A stretch of DNA of 64,000 nt from Vogesella indigofera (GTDB lineage Bacteria > Pseudomonadota > Gammaproteobacteria > Burkholderiales > Chromobacteriaceae), in assembly GCF_003633895.1 (NCBI RefSeq), contig NZ_RBID01000019.1:62001-126000 (forward strand), in the 5' to 3' direction. Shown piece by piece: positions 45,861 through 56,264 of this stretch. Below the pieces are notes generated by a model. It was not told where the DNA came from and ran no database searches. It saw only the letters and a program-made list of their open reading frames with translations. Numbering within the stretch: the stretch's first letter is position 1; each line of letters begins with the position of its first letter. The translations under genes were made by a program, and so were the position numbers.

Positions 45861-48029
45861 ATGAATAATCAGGAACACAAAGGCGCACAGGCGGATATTT
45901 CGCAACGTGCCACCCATCTGGATCCCTTGCTGGACTGCCTGTTCGAACTGACACGGCAGCACGGCATCACCACCACCCGCGACTCGCTGATTGCCGGCAT
46001 TCCGCTGGAAGAACAGCGGCTGACCCCGGCGATGTTCTCGCGCGCGGCGCGCCGCGCCGGCCTGGTGTCGCGGGTGCTGCGCAAGCCGCTGAACGAGCTG
46101 CCGGCGGCGCTGTTGCCGGCGGTGCTGCTGCTCAACGGCAATGACGCCTGCCTGCTGCGCGAGATCGACGCCGACGGCAACTACTACATCAGCCCGGCCG
46201 AGCTGCCGGAAGCGGTGCAGGTGCTGAGCGGCAGCGAGCTGGCCGCGCGCTACAGCGGGCTGGCCATCGTGGTCAAGCCGCGTTTCCGCTTCGACAAGCG
46301 GGTGCCGGAGCTGAACAAGGCGCGCACCCAGCACTGGTTCTGGCACGCCATCCTGCAGGGGCGTCCGCTGTACCGCGACGCGCTGATTGCCGCCTTCTTC
46401 GTCAACGTGTTCGCACTGGTGTTTCCGCTGTTCTCGATGAACGTGTACGACCGCGTGGTTCCCAACATGGCGTTCGACACGCTGTGGGTGCTGGGGCTGG
46501 GGGTACTGCTGATCCTGGTGTTCGACTTCATCCTCAAGCTGACCCGCGGTTACCTGATCGACCTGGCCAGCAAGCGGGTGGACGTGATGCTGTCGGCGCT
46601 GATCATGGAGCGCGTGCTCGGCATCCGCATGGAGGCGCGACCGGCCTCGGTCGGTGCCTTTGCGGCCAACCTGCGTGCCTTCGAGACGGTGCGCGACTTC
46701 ATCGCCTCCGCCACGGTGACCACGCTGGTGGACGTGCCGTTCGCGCTGCTGTTCGTGTTCGTGATCTTCTGGATCTCGCCGTGGATGGTGTTGCCGCCGC
46801 TGGTGGCGATCCTGCTGATGCTGCTGCTGGCGTTCACGGTGCAGGGCCAGATGCAGGAGCTGACCGAGACCACCTTCCGCGCCTCGTCGCAGCGCAATGC
46901 CCACCTGGTGGAAAGCCTGGTCGGCCTGGAAACCATCAAGACCCTCGGCGCCGAAGGCGTGCTGCAGGGGCGCTGGGAGAAGGCGACGCTGTTCCTGGCG
47001 CAGGTCGGCAGCCGCCTCAAGTTCCTGTCGGCGGTGACCATGAACTTCGCCGGCTTCATCCAGCAGCTGATGTCGGTGTCGATCATCATCATCGGCGTCT
47101 ACCTGATCAAGGAGGGGCTGTCATCGGTCGGTGGCCTGATCGCCTGCACCATGCTGGCCGGTCGCGCCATTGCGCCGATGGGTGCGGTGGCCGGACTGAT
47201 GACACAGTTCAACAACGCCAAGTCGTCGCTGGATTCGCTGGAAGGACTGATGAAAATGCCGGTGGAGCGCGAAGAGGAAGCCACCTTCTTCCATCGCACC
47301 CACTTCAACGGCGACATCGAGTTCTCCAACGTGTCGTTCACCTATCCCAACAGCCCGCTCGGTGCGCTGCACAATGTGTCGTTCCGCATCCGTGCCGGTG
47401 AAAAGGTGGCCATCCTCGGCCGTGTCGGCTCCGGCAAGTCCACCATCCAGAAGCTGATCATGGGCCTGTACCAGCCGCAGCAGGGCTCGACCCGCATTGA
47501 CGGGGTCGACCTGCGCCAGATCGATCCGGCCGAGTTGCGCCGCAACGTCGGCTACGTGTCGCAGGAGCCGGTACTGTTCTACGGCACGCTGCGCCAGAAC
47601 ATCAGCATGGGCCAGCCGCACGTGCACGATGCCAGTATCGCCGCCGCGGCGGATCTGGCCGGGCTGAGCGAGTTCGTCAACAGCCATCCGGAAGGTTTCG
47701 ACATGGTGATCGGCGAGCGCGGCGAATCGCTGTCCGGCGGCCAGCGCAAGGCGATCACCATCGCCCGCGCGCTGCTGAACGCCCCGCCGATCATGCTGCT
47801 GGACGAACCGACCAGCAATATGGACCACAGTACCGAGGCGGCGATGAAGCGCACCTTCGAGAAGATCATGCCGGGCAAGACCATGGTGCTGGTGACGCAC
47901 CACACCGCACTGCTGGATCTGGCGGATCGCATCATCGTGATCGATCAGGGCCGCATCCTGGCGGATGGCCCGAAAGCAGAGGTGGTCCAGGCCCTGCAAC
48001 AAGGCAAGATCGGAAGGGCACAAGTATGA
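45861..48029 (+). CDS. lapB: Type 1 secretion ABC transporter (LapB-like)
   Basis: The 722-residue inner-membrane ATPase of a type 1 secretion system. Residues 1-150 form a C39-like domain without the catalytic QxxxxDCG motif, so it should bind rather than cut substrate. A six-helix ABC membrane domain follows (about 165-440), then the ATPase with Walker A GRVGSGKST, the signature LSGGQRK, and Walker B IMLLDEPTS. This layout is that of transporters for large RTX adhesins. Its stop overlaps the adaptor gene. Name by analogy to the Lap system. Confidence 0.92.
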   Translation: MNNQEHKGAQADISQRATHLDPLLDCLFELTRQHGITTTRDSLIAGIPLEEQRLTPAMFSRAARRAGLVSRVLRKPLNELPAALLPAVLLLNGNDACLLREIDADGNYYISPAELPEAVQVLSGSELAARYSGLAIVVKPRFRFDKRVPELNKARTQHWFWHAILQGRPLYRDALIAAFFVNVFALVFPLFSMNVYDRVVPNMAFDTLWVLGLGVLLILVFDFILKLTRGYLIDLASKRVDVMLSALIMERVLGIRMEARPASVGAFAANLRAFETVRDFIASATVTTLVDVPFALLFVFVIFWISPWMVLPPLVAILLMLLLAFTVQGQMQELTETTFRASSQRNAHLVESLVGLETIKTLGAEGVLQGRWEKATLFLAQVGSRLKFLSAVTMNFAGFIQQLMSVSIIIIGVYLIKEGLSSVGGLIACTMLAGRAIAPMGAVAGLMTQFNNAKSSLDSLEGLMKMPVEREEEATFFHRTHFNGDIEFSNVSFTYPNSPLGALHNVSFRIRAGEKVAILGRVGSGKSTIQKLIMGLYQPQQGSTRIDGVDLRQIDPAELRRNVGYVSQEPVLFYGTLRQNISMGQPHVHDASIAAAADLAGLSEFVNSHPEGFDMVIGERGESLSGGQRKAITIARALLNAPPIMLLDEPTSNMDHSTEAAMKRTFEKIMPGKTMVLVTHHTALLDLADRIIVIDQGRILADGPKAEVVQALQQGKIGRAQV

Positions 48030-49423
48030 AAAAACTGCTTAACAAACTGTGGCAAACGTCGCAGGCCAAGCGCAGCCCGCTGGTGCGCCGCGTGCTGGAC
48101 TGGACCACGGCGGAAGACCTGCAGGACCGCCAGGATTTTGCCGCCGACGCCGAGTGGGCGATTCTGGAACAGAATCCGCAACGGCCGCGCATGTTCATCT
48201 GGGTGATCGGCCTGTTCCTGGTGTCAGCGCTGCTGTGGTCGGCGTTCGCCACGCTCGACGAGGTGGCGCGCGGCGAGGGCAAGGTGGTGCCGACCAGCCA
48301 GATCCAGCATCTGCAGAGCCTGGATGGCGGCGTGGTGTCGAAGATCCTGGTGAAAGAGGGCGATATCGTCGAACGCGGCCAACTGTTGCTGCAGGTCGAC
48401 AACACCCGTTTCGTGTCCTCGCTCAACGAAAACCAGTCGCAGGTACTGTCGCTGCAGGCCAAGGCCTCGCGGCTGCGGGCGCTGGCCGAGGGCAAGCCGT
48501 TCTCGCTGCCGCCGGAAGTGACCAGCCAGGCGCCGGAAATCGCGCGCCAGGAAATGGATCTCTACCAGTCTAAACGCATGGAGCTGGACGCCAACGTCTC
48601 CATCGCCCGCCAGCAGCTGGCGCAGCGGACCGAAGAGCTGAACGAGGCGCGCGCGCGGCGCGAACAGGCCAACCAGGGGCTGGAACTGACCATGCGCGAG
48701 CTGACGGTGACGCGACCGCTGCTGAAATCCGGCGCGGTGTCCGAGGTCGACGTGTTGCGGCTGGAGCGTGATGTATCGCGCTATCGCGGCGAACGCGACA
48801 TGTCCAATGCGCAGGTGCCGAAGATCCAGTCCGCGATCAGCGAGGCCAACCGCAAGATCCAGGAGGTGGAACTGGCATTCCGCAACCAGGCCAGTACCGA
48901 ACTGTCGGAAACACTGGCCAAGCTGAGCACGCTCGGCGCCGGCAGTGCCGCGCTGCAGGACAAGGTCGACCTCACCGAGATCCGCTCGCCGGTGCGCGGC
49001 GAGGTCAAGCGCCTGCTGGTCAACACCGTCGGTGGCGTGGTACAGCCGGGCCGCGACATCCTCGAGATCGTGCCGCTGGATGATTCGCTGCTGATCGAGG
49101 CCAAGGTCTCGCCGCGCGATATCGCCTTCCTGCACCCGGGGCAGCCGGTGTTTGTCCGCTTTACCGCCTATGACTCCACCATCTACGGCGGCCTCAAGGG
49201 CAAGCTGCATCAGATCGGTGCCGACTCCATCACCGACGACAAGGGCAATACCTACTACGTGGTCAAGGTCAAGACCGATGCCGCGCACCTGAGCGAGAAA
49301 AAACTGCCGATCATCCCCGGCATGGTGGCGGAAGTCGACATCATCACCGGGCACAAGAGCGTGCTGAACTACCTTCTGAAACCGGTATTACGTGCCAAAG
49401 CACAAGCCCTGAGCGAACGCTGA
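48026..49423 (+). CDS. lapC: Type 1 secretion membrane-fusion adaptor (LapC/HlyD-like)
   Basis: The 465-residue periplasmic adaptor has one membrane helix (FIWVIGLFLVSALLWSAF), a lipoyl-like half (GKVVPTSQIQHLQSLDGGVV), a long coiled-coil hairpin (about residues 140-300) and a beta-barrel C-terminus ending in VDIITGHKSVLNYLLKP. It bridges LapB to the outer-membrane channel. The partner channel is probably the TolC-OmpA fusion encoded at 61.2-63 kb. Confidence 0.92.
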   Translation: MKKLLNKLWQTSQAKRSPLVRRVLDWTTAEDLQDRQDFAADAEWAILEQNPQRPRMFIWVIGLFLVSALLWSAFATLDEVARGEGKVVPTSQIQHLQSLDGGVVSKILVKEGDIVERGQLLLQVDNTRFVSSLNENQSQVLSLQAKASRLRALAEGKPFSLPPEVTSQAPEIARQEMDLYQSKRMELDANVSIARQQLAQRTEELNEARARREQANQGLELTMRELTVTRPLLKSGAVSEVDVLRLERDVSRYRGERDMSNAQVPKIQSAISEANRKIQEVELAFRNQASTELSETLAKLSTLGAGSAALQDKVDLTEIRSPVRGEVKRLLVNTVGGVVQPGRDILEIVPLDDSLLIEAKVSPRDIAFLHPGQPVFVRFTAYDSTIYGGLKGKLHQIGADSITDDKGNTYYVVKVKTDAAHLSEKKLPIIPGMVAEVDIITGHKSVLNYLLKPVLRAKAQALSER

Positions 49424-49424
49424 T

Positions 49425-50024
49425 ATGCCGACACTACTCATCACCAGCAGTCCCTCGTTGCAGCAACACTTGCAGGCCGCCCTGGACCGCGAGCTGGAAG
49501 TGTACGACTCCTTGTCGGCACTGGCCGAGCAGCCGCAGCGCTGCGCCCAGGGGGTGGTGTGGGTGGATGCCGACAATCAGGATGAAGCGTTGCTGGGGCG
49601 GCTGTGCCGCGGCGATTTCGGCCATGCCCGCGTGATCGTGCTGAGCAGTACGCCATCCGATCGCCAGGCGGTACAGTGGCTGGGGGCGGGGGCGGCGGGT
49701 TTCCTCAACGCCTTCTCGCAGCCGGAAACGCTGCGGCAGGTCAGCGCGGTGGTGGCGGCGGACGGCATCTGGGTCGGTGTCGGCCTGATGCAGCAATTGT
49801 GCGCCCGTTTCGGACAGGTCGCCCGCACCGACAGCCCGCTGCTGGAACAGCTGACCGAGCGCGAACGCGAAGTGGTCGGCCATCTGCGCGAGGGCAAGAG
49901 CAACAAGCAGATCGCCCGCGACATGGACATCTCCGAACGCACGGTCAAGGCCCACCTCACCGCCATTTTCGGCAAGCTGGGGGTGCCGGACCGGGTGCAG
50001 CTGCTGCTGAAACTGTCCAGCTGA
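49425..50024 (+). CDS. LuxR-type regulator with a degenerate receiver domain
   Basis: This 199-residue protein has a C-terminal LuxR helix-turn-helix (LTEREREVVGHLREGKSNKQIARDMDISERTVKAHL). The N-terminal 130 residues have receiver-like length and end in GAAGFLNAFSQPETL, but the paired acidic residues normally found after the first strand are absent (LLITSSPSLQQ), so phosphorylation is doubtful. It sits one base after lapC and 99 bp before the adhesin gene, so it probably controls them, in the manner of VpsT or CsgD-type biofilm regulators. That role is inference. Confidence 0.82.
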   Translation: MPTLLITSSPSLQQHLQAALDRELEVYDSLSALAEQPQRCAQGVVWVDADNQDEALLGRLCRGDFGHARVIVLSSTPSDRQAVQWLGAGAAGFLNAFSQPETLRQVSAVVAADGIWVGVGLMQQLCARFGQVARTDSPLLEQLTEREREVVGHLREGKSNKQIARDMDISERTVKAHLTAIFGKLGVPDRVQLLLKLSS

Positions 50025-50033
50025 CGCGTACTG

Positions 50034-50061
50034 CCCTTTAGTACAACTCCCTTCAGTACCA
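50034..50061 (+). promoter_or_regulatory. Tandem 13-bp direct repeats before the adhesin gene
   Basis: CCCTTTAGTACAA (50034-50046) and CCCTTCAGTACCA (50049-50061) agree at 11 of 13 positions and are 15 bp apart. They could be half-sites for the LuxR-type protein encoded just upstream. Confidence 0.4.
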
Positions 50062-50068
50062 TAGCCGG

Positions 50069-50120
50069 CCCCCACGCTCACCTCTACAACTAGAGAGTCA
50101 ACAACGAGTGTGGGGGTTTT
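50069..50120 (+). promoter_or_regulatory. Structured leader ending at the adhesin ribosome-binding site
   Basis: CCCCCACGCTC (50069-50079) pairs with GAGTGTGGGGG (50106-50116), with one G-U, and encloses a second hairpin CTCTA-CAAC-TAGAG (82-95). TTTT follows, and ATG 50124 is 7 bp after the G run, the only Shine-Dalgarno-like stretch. The structure could terminate transcription or hide the ribosome-binding site. It does not match the c-di-GMP riboswitch consensus. Confidence 0.5.
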
Positions 50121-50123
50121 ATC

Positions 50124-53100
50124 ATGGCTACCGCTACCAACATTGTCCAGGGCAAGGTCGTCGCCATCATCGGCAAGATCATTGCCATCGCGCCGGACGG
50201 CAGCGAGCGCATCCTGAAACTGGGCGACATCGTGGCCACCGGCGACCGCCTGATCATCCCCGCCGACGGCGTGATCGAGCTGCAGTCGGCCAGCGGCAAT
50301 ATCGTGCGTATCGCCGAAGCCCGCGACCTCACCATTACCGATGACGTGTTCAACACCGCCTCCGGCGATGCCAGCGATGCGGCCATCGCCACGCTCAGTC
50401 CGGAAGCCGAGCAGGCCCTGGCGGCACTGGAACGCGGCCAGGATCCGTTGCAAGAGCTGGAAGCCACCGCAGCCGGCCTGGCGGCAGGTGGCGGCGAGGA
50501 TGGCGGCAACTCCTTTACCCGCATCGGCCGCGTGGCCGAGGGCATCAGCCCGCTGTCGCTGGACAACGGGCTCGACAGCGGCAACCCGCCATTGCAACAG
50601 GCCTCGCTTGGTGACGCCGTGCTCATTCCGGCAACCCCGAGCATTCAGGTGGGCCAGCCGGGCATTGCGACCGGTGATGTCACCGTTGAAGAGGGTCTGG
50701 ATGCCGTGTTCGGCGTCAGCATCACCGGAGCCGCCGCCGGCAGCAGCCTGGTGCTGGTTTTCGGCAATGGCTCGGCCGTCTCGCCGGCCGACTACGCCGC
50801 CACCGCTTTCCAGTACAGTACCGACGGCGGGGTCACCTGGACGGACTACACCGGCGCCATCGCGATCAGCGCCGGCGCCAGCCAGTTGCTGGTGCGCACC
50901 AGCACCGTGGACGACAGCGTGGATGAGGCCAACGAGAACTTCACCCTGAGTGCCACCTTGAGCAGTGGCGGTGCCAATTACAGCGACAGCGCCGCCGCGA
51001 CCATCGTCGACGACGACGTGCCGACCATTCGTTTTGGCAATCCGGAGGCGGAAAGCGGCGACATCACCGTGCCGGAAGGCGATCCGGCCACCTTCGAACT
51101 GCACGTCACCGGCGCTGCCGCCGGCAGCACGCTGCAGCTGACCCTGGCCGACGGCACGGCGCTGAGCCCGGCGGACTACGCATCCGGCAATTTCCAGTAC
51201 AGCACCGACAATGGCGTCAGCTGGACGACCTACAGCGGCGCCATCGCGCTGGCCGCCGGCGACACCGATCTGCTGATCCGTACCACCACGGTCGGCGACA
51301 GCGTCGACGAAGCGAACGAAACCTTCACCCTCGGCGCCACGCTGAGCAGCAACGGCAGCAGCTACGGCGACAGCGCCACCGCGACCATCGTCGACGACGA
51401 CATCCCGACCATCTTCTTCGGCGAGAGCGACACTGCCAGCGGCGACATCACCGTGCCGGAAGGCGAGCCGGCGACCTTCGCGCTGCACGTCACCGGCGCT
51501 GCCGCCGGCAGCACGCTGGTGCTGACGCTGGCCGACGGCACGGCGCTCAGCCCGGCGGACTACGCTTCCGGCAGCTTCCAGTACAGCAGCGATGGCGGCG
51601 GCAGCTGGACGACCTACAGTGGCGCCATTACGTTGGCCGCAGGCGATACTGACCTGCTGATCCGCACCACCACGGTCGGCGACAGCGTCGACGAAGCGAA
51701 CGAAACCTTCACGCTCGGTGCCACGCTGAGCAGCAACGGCAGCAGCTACGGCGACAGCGCCACCGCGACCATCGTCGACGACGACATCCCCTCCATCTTC
51801 TTCGGCGAGAGCGACACCGCCAGCGGCGACATCACCGTGCCGGAAGGCGATCCGGCCACCTTCGAACTGCACGTCACCGGCGCCGCCGCCGGCAGCACGC
51901 TGGTGCTGACCCTGGCCGACGGCACCGCGCTGAGCCCGGACGACTACGCTTCCGGCAGCTTCCAGTACAGCAGCGATGGCGGCAGCAGCTGGACGACCTA
52001 CAGTGGCGCCATCGCGTTGGCCGCAGGCGATACTGACCTGCTGATCCGCACCACCACGGTCGGCGACAGCGTCGACGAAGCGAACGAAACCTTCACGCTC
52101 GGCGCCACACTGAGCAGCAACGGCAGCAGCTACGGCGACAGCGCCACAGCGACCATCGTCGACGACGACATCCCCTCCATCTTCTTCGGCGAGAGCGACA
52201 CCGCCAGCGGCGACATCACCGTGCCGGAAGGCGATCCGGCTACCTTCGAACTGCACGTCACCGGCGCCGCCGCCGGCAGCACGCTGGTGCTGACCCTGGC
52301 TAATGGCACGGCGCTGAGCCCGGACGACTACGCTTCCGGCAGCTTCCAGTACAGCAGCGATGGCGGCAGCAGCTGGACGACCTACAGCGGCGCCATTACG
52401 TTGGCCGCAGGTGATAGCGACCTGCTGATCCGTACCACCACGGTCGGTGACAATGCGGAGGAGATGGATGAAACCTTCACGCTCGGTGCCACGCTGAGCA
52501 GCAACGGCAGCAGCTACAACGACAGCGCCACCGCCACCATCATCGACGATGACACCCCGACCATCTTCTTCGGCGCGAGTGAAACGGCCAGCGGCGACAT
52601 CCTGGTGCCGGAAGGCGATCCGGCCACCTTCGAGCTGCACGTCACCAGTGCCGCCGCCGGCAGCACGCTGGTGCTGACCCTGGCCGACGGCACGGCGCTG
52701 AGCCCGGCGGATTACGCTTCCGGCAACTTCCAGTACAGCAGCGACGGCGGCAGCAGCTGGACGACCTACAGCGGCGCCATCGCGCTGTCCGCAGGCGACA
52801 GCGACCTGCTGATCCGCACCACCACGGTGGAAGATAGTGTCGACGAGGCAAACGAAATCTTCACTCTCGGCGCCACGCTGAACAGCAGTGGCAACAGCTA
52901 TGGCGACAGCGCCTCCGCTACCATCGTCGACGACGACATCCCGAAAATATTCTTCGGCGCGAGCGACACGGCAACCGGCAACATCCTGGTGCCGGAAGGC
53001 GAGCTGGCCACCTTTGAGCTGCACGTCACCGGCGCCGCCGCCGGCAGCACGCTGGTGCTGACCATGGCCGACGGTACGGCGCTGAGCCCGGCGGATTACG

Positions 53101-54818
53101 CATCCGGCAACTTCCAGTACAGCACCAACAATGGCGTCAGCTGGACGATCTACAGCGGCAGCATTGCCTTGGCCGCCGGCGAGACCGACCTGCTGATCCG
53201 TACCACCACTGCGGAGGATAGCGTCGACGAGGCCGATGAAACCTTCACCCTCGGCGCCACGCTGAGCAGCAATGGCAGTAGCTACAATGACAGCGCCACC
53301 GCCACCATCGTCGACGACGATATCCCCGTCATCTTCTTCGGCGCGGCGGCGACAGAAAGCGGCAACATCACCGTGCCGGAAGGCCAGCTGGCCACCTTCG
53401 AGCTGCACATCACCGGCGCCGCTGCCGGCAGCACGCTGCAGCTGACCCTGGCCGACGGCACCGCGCTGAGCCCGGCGGACTACGCTTCCGGCGGCTTCCA
53501 GTACAGCAGCGACGGCGGCAGCAGCTGGACGACCTACAGCGGCGCCATCACCTTGGCCGCAGGCGACAGCAACCTGCTGATCCGTACCACCACGGTGGAT
53601 GACAGCAGCGACGAAGCGAACGAAACCTTCACCCTCGGCGCCACGCTGAGCAGCAACGGCAGCACTTACCAGGACAGCGCCACCGCGACCATCGTGGATG
53701 ACGACTACCCGCCGCCGGTGCTCTACGGTGATGACGGTGCCTGGCTAATGAACTACAGCTCCCAGCATCAGTCGTTCGATATTAAAGCCAAGGACGGTGA
53801 CATCACCTTGTTTGCCGGCCGCACCATCCACTGGGACATCTGGGTCGACGATATCAGTGCTGTCGGGCTTACCCTGCTGGCATTGTCCTTGCCAACCGGC
53901 ACCACCGGCTACTGGGAAAAGTTGTACACCGCCAATGGCGACACCCTGTTCCGCTTCTACCTGACCGCCGGTGATACCGATGTGGTGATGGACCAGAATG
54001 ACCAGTTCAAGCTCCAGTTGCTTGGTGATGACCTCTCCAGTAGTAGCAACGTACACATCATCAACTCGGACGAGTACGTGAGGCCGCATAACAACTATCA
54101 GGGTGACTATGCCACCGACTTTGACAGCGCCACGGCGGGCAATGGTGCCGACCGTGACTGGCTGAGCAGCGACACCGATGGTGGTGAGTTTGCGGTCAGC
54201 GGCCCGATAACCGTAGCCGGGCAGACGCTGGATGCGCAGGGCGGCAACGACATGATCTACGGCACGGTCGGTAACGATACCCTTACTGGCGGTGACGGCG
54301 ACGATTTCATCGATGGTCGTGCCGGCAGCGATACCCTGTATGGCGGTGCCGGTAACGACGTGCTGATGGGCGGGCTGGGCAATGACACCCTGTACGGCGG
54401 TGATGGCAACGATGTGCTGTATGGCGGTTTCGGCAATGACACGTTGATTGGCGGCGCGGGCAGCGACACCTTCAAGTGGAGCCTGGGCGATCAGGGGCTG
54501 GGTGGTGGTGCGGCTACCGATATCGTCAGCGTGAACGACTTCAAAACCAGTGAAGGCGACTCCCTTGATCTGCGCGACCTGCTGCAAGGAGAAAACAGCA
54601 GTAATCTGCAGCAATACCTGCACTTCAGTGCAGACGGCAGCAACACGTTGGTCCAGATCAGCTACAGCGGCGAATTCAATGGCAGCAACTATGGCACGGC
54701 CACCGATCAGCAGATTGTGCTGACCGGCGTGGCACTGGACTCCCTGGCCGGGGTAGGGGCGACCGATCAGCAGATCATCGACATGCTGAAAAACAATTCC
54801 AACCTGAAAACGGATTGA
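50124..54818 (+). CDS. lapA: Giant LapA-type RTX adhesin with an N-terminal retention module
   Basis: This 1564-residue type 1 secreted adhesin begins with a retention domain ([34 protein letters not shown]) and a linker with the LapG-type cleavage motif TAAG at residues 115-118. Eight Calx-beta-like repeats of 128 residues follow (about 176-1195), then a unique domain of about 170 residues. The C-terminus has glycine/aspartate RTX nonapeptides ([17 protein letters not shown]) and a type 1 secretion signal. The N-terminal plug would hold the protein in the outer-membrane channel until LapG cuts it. The gene lies with its transporter, and protease and receptor genes are 8 kb away. Confidence 0.93.
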   Translation: MATATNIVQGKVVAIIGKIIAIAPDGSERILKLGDIVATGDRLIIPADGVIELQSASGNIVRIAEARDLTITDDVFNTASGDASDAAIATLSPEAEQALAALERGQDPLQELEATAAGLAAGGGEDGGNSFTRIGRVAEGISPLSLDNGLDSGNPPLQQASLGDAVLIPATPSIQVGQPGIATGDVTVEEGLDAVFGVSITGAAAGSSLVLVFGNGSAVSPADYAATAFQYSTDGGVTWTDYTGAIAISAGASQLLVRTSTVDDSVDEANENFTLSATLSSGGANYSDSAAATIVDDDVPTIRFGNPEAESGDITVPEGDPATFELHVTGAAAGSTLQLTLADGTALSPADYASGNFQYSTDNGVSWTTYSGAIALAAGDTDLLIRTTTVGDSVDEANETFTLGATLSSNGSSYGDSATATIVDDDIPTIFFGESDTASGDITVPEGEPATFALHVTGAAAGSTLVLTLADGTALSPADYASGSFQYSSDGGGSWTTYSGAITLAAGDTDLLIRTTTVGDSVDEANETFTLGATLSSNGSSYGDSATATIVDDDIPSIFFGESDTASGDITVPEGDPATFELHVTGAAAGSTLVLTLADGTALSPDDYASGSFQYSSDGGSSWTTYSGAIALAAGDTDLLIRTTTVGDSVDEANETFTLGATLSSNGSSYGDSATATIVDDDIPSIFFGESDTASGDITVPEGDPATFELHVTGAAAGSTLVLTLANGTALSPDDYASGSFQYSSDGGSSWTTYSGAITLAAGDSDLLIRTTTVGDNAEEMDETFTLGATLSSNGSSYNDSATATIIDDDTPTIFFGASETASGDILVPEGDPATFELHVTSAAAGSTLVLTLADGTALSPADYASGNFQYSSDGGSSWTTYSGAIALSAGDSDLLIRTTTVEDSVDEANEIFTLGATLNSSGNSYGDSASATIVDDDIPKIFFGASDTATGNILVPEGELATFELHVTGAAAGSTLVLTMADGTALSPADYASGNFQYSTNNGVSWTIYSGSIALAAGETDLLIRTTTAEDSVDEADETFTLGATLSSNGSSYNDSATATIVDDDIPVIFFGAAATESGNITVPEGQLATFELHITGAAAGSTLQLTLADGTALSPADYASGGFQYSSDGGSSWTTYSGAITLAAGDSNLLIRTTTVDDSSDEANETFTLGATLSSNGSTYQDSATATIVDDDYPPPVLYGDDGAWLMNYSSQHQSFDIKAKDGDITLFAGRTIHWDIWVDDISAVGLTLLALSLPTGTTGYWEKLYTANGDTLFRFYLTAGDTDVVMDQNDQFKLQLLGDDLSSSSNVHIINSDEYVRPHNNYQGDYATDFDSATAGNGADRDWLSSDTDGGEFAVSGPITVAGQTLDAQGGNDMIYGTVGNDTLTGGDGDDFIDGRAGSDTLYGGAGNDVLMGGLGNDTLYGGDGNDVLYGGFGNDTLIGGAGSDTFKWSLGDQGLGGGAATDIVSVNDFKTSEGDSLDLRDLLQGENSSNLQQYLHFSADGSNTLVQISYSGEFNGSNYGTATDQQIVLTGVALDSLAGVGATDQQIIDMLKNNSNLKTD
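50650..53709 (+). repeat. Eight tandem ~384-bp repeats in the adhesin gene
   Basis: The repeat unit recurs exactly every 384 bp from about 51033 (51033, 51417, 51801, 52185, 52569, 52953, 53337), with a more diverged first copy before it. Units 51417-52568 are nearly identical at DNA level, while outer copies have drifted, a sign of recent expansion or gene conversion in the middle. Copy number is likely to vary between strains. Confidence 0.9.
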
Positions 54819-54844
54819 GGCAAGGGGAAAAGGGGAACAAAAGG

Positions 54845-54908
54845 CCGGCAACGGCTTGATAGCAGTCAGCATTCACTGGCTGCTATCAGGCCGTTGCCGG
54901 TCTTTTTT
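54845..54908 (+). terminator. Long-stem terminator after the adhesin gene
   Basis: CCGGCAACGGC plus TTGATAGCAG on the left pairs with CTGCTATCAG plus GCCGTTGCCGG on the right, about 25 bp, followed by six T residues. A single motif copy lies just after, at 54927-54937. Confidence 0.93.
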
Positions 54909-54995
54909 GTTATCCGAGGTTGGGCTTGCGGCCAACCTCACTTAAACTGGAACAGCAATTGCTAGTCTGCGTACAACTTTTGCCGGAGCGTTGCT

Positions 54996-56201
54996 GTGAA
55001 TAACATACCGATGCGGGATTCCCTGGTACTGAACTCCCACTTTCAGCCCATCTATAGCCTGGCGCACCGGCGCACGGTCGGCATGGAGGCGCTGCTGCGG
55101 GCGTCGGAGAACGAGGTCTCGCTGTCGCCGCTGGAGGTGTACCAGCGTTATATCCGCCGCGACGAGCGGGTGGCGATGGATCTGGCGGTGTGCGCCGCGC
55201 ACTGCCAGCGTTTTGCCGCCGCCGGCCATGCCCAGCGCTGGCTGTTCCTCAATGTCGATGCCATGACGCTGTCCGATCCGGACTATGCGACGCAACTGGG
55301 TATCATCATCGCCGAGTCTGGCATCGCGCCGCAGTCGGTGGTGCTGGAGGTGCTGGAGCAGGCGATCGAACTGGATGCGCGCCTGCTGGAGGGCGTGGCG
55401 CTGTTGCGGGAGCAGGGCTGCCTGCTGGCCATCGACGATTTCGGTGTCGGCCACTCCAATATCGACCGGGTGTGCAGCCTGGAGCCGGATTTCGTCAAGT
55501 TTGACCGCCACCTGCTGCGCAGCGCGGTGACCCAGCAGCGCACGCGCACCCTGTTGTCGCGTCTGGTGCGGCTGATGCACGAAATTGGTGCGCTGGTGGT
55601 GGTGGAGGGCGTGGAAAGCGACTCCGACGTGGTGGTGGCGCTGGATTCCGGCTGTGACTTGGTGCAGGGCTACTACGTGGCACGCCCTGCGGCGGTGCCG
55701 GACAGCGACCAGCTGATCACGCCGCGGCTCGATGCCAAGTGGGACGAGCTGATGAACCGCGAACTGCTGCGTCGCAAACTCAATCGCCGCCAGATGGAAC
55801 TGTCGCGGCAGGCTTTTGTGCAGACGGCGATCGCGCTGATGCAGGGCAGCGAATTCGAGGTGGCGGCAAAACCGATGTTGCAGTTGCCGGACGTGATCCG
55901 CTGCTTCCTGCTGGATCAGGAGGGCCGCCAGCAGGGGCGCAACCTCAATTCCGGACGCAACAACATCGGCGACAGCCTGCGCTTCTCCCCGCTGGAGGAC
56001 ACCACCGGCGCGGTGTGGTCGCGGCGCGCCTATTTCCAGCACGCCATCGACCAGCCCGGCGTGCTGTACATGAGCGAGCCCTACCTGTCGATGACCGATA
56101 CCCGCATCTGCGTCACGCTGTCGATGGCGATCGAGATCGACGAGGTGCAACACGTGCTGTGCAGCGACGTGCTGATGCCGGGGGTGGGGCGCAGCCTGTA
56201 G
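54996..56201 (+). CDS. EAL-domain c-di-GMP phosphodiesterase with a C-terminal sensor-like domain
   Basis: This 401-residue cytosolic protein would hydrolyse c-di-GMP. The EAL domain (about 1-245) keeps the catalytic set: EALLR, FLNVDA, LEVLEQ, AIDDFGVGHSN, VKFD, VVVEGVES and QGYYVARP. Residues about 260-401 form a second domain (RRAYFQHAIDQPGVLYMSEPYLS, then VTLSMAIEI) like a PAS/Cache sensor or the EAL-associated domain of YkuI. There is no membrane segment. It is next to the adhesin and may lower c-di-GMP to release it through LapD/LapG. GTG start; candidate ATG at 55011. Confidence 0.88.
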   Translation: MNNIPMRDSLVLNSHFQPIYSLAHRRTVGMEALLRASENEVSLSPLEVYQRYIRRDERVAMDLAVCAAHCQRFAAAGHAQRWLFLNVDAMTLSDPDYATQLGIIIAESGIAPQSVVLEVLEQAIELDARLLEGVALLREQGCLLAIDDFGVGHSNIDRVCSLEPDFVKFDRHLLRSAVTQQRTRTLLSRLVRLMHEIGALVVVEGVESDSDVVVALDSGCDLVQGYYVARPAAVPDSDQLITPRLDAKWDELMNRELLRRKLNRRQMELSRQAFVQTAIALMQGSEFEVAAKPMLQLPDVIRCFLLDQEGRQQGRNLNSGRNNIGDSLRFSPLEDTTGAVWSRRAYFQHAIDQPGVLYMSEPYLSMTDTRICVTLSMAIEIDEVQHVLCSDVLMPGVGRSL

Positions 56202-56219
56202 CCGTTGCCGGTACCCAGC

Positions 56220-56246
56220 AAAAAGGCGACTCGCGAGTCGCCTTTT
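56220..56246. terminator. Bidirectional terminator between the EAL gene and dolP
   Basis: The stem AAAAGGCGACTC / GAGTCGCCTTTT lies between two convergent genes and has T tracts on both strands. Confidence 0.92.
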
Positions 56247-56264
56247 TCATTGCCGTGGTGCTGT

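Noticed and set aside
50069-50120. c-di-GMP riboswitch before the adhesin gene
   Set aside because: The leader is only about 50 nt and lacks the conserved riboswitch core; only a generic two-hairpin structure is supported.
49434-53408. A 1324-codon minus-strand open frame
   Set aside because: It is the antisense shadow of the adhesin gene; its repetitive Val/Gly/Gln-rich sequence follows from the GC-rich repeats and codon bias of the real gene.
50650-53709. Regular repeats considered as a CRISPR or satellite array
   Set aside because: The units are 384 bp, in frame, and encode Calx-beta-like domains of the adhesin.
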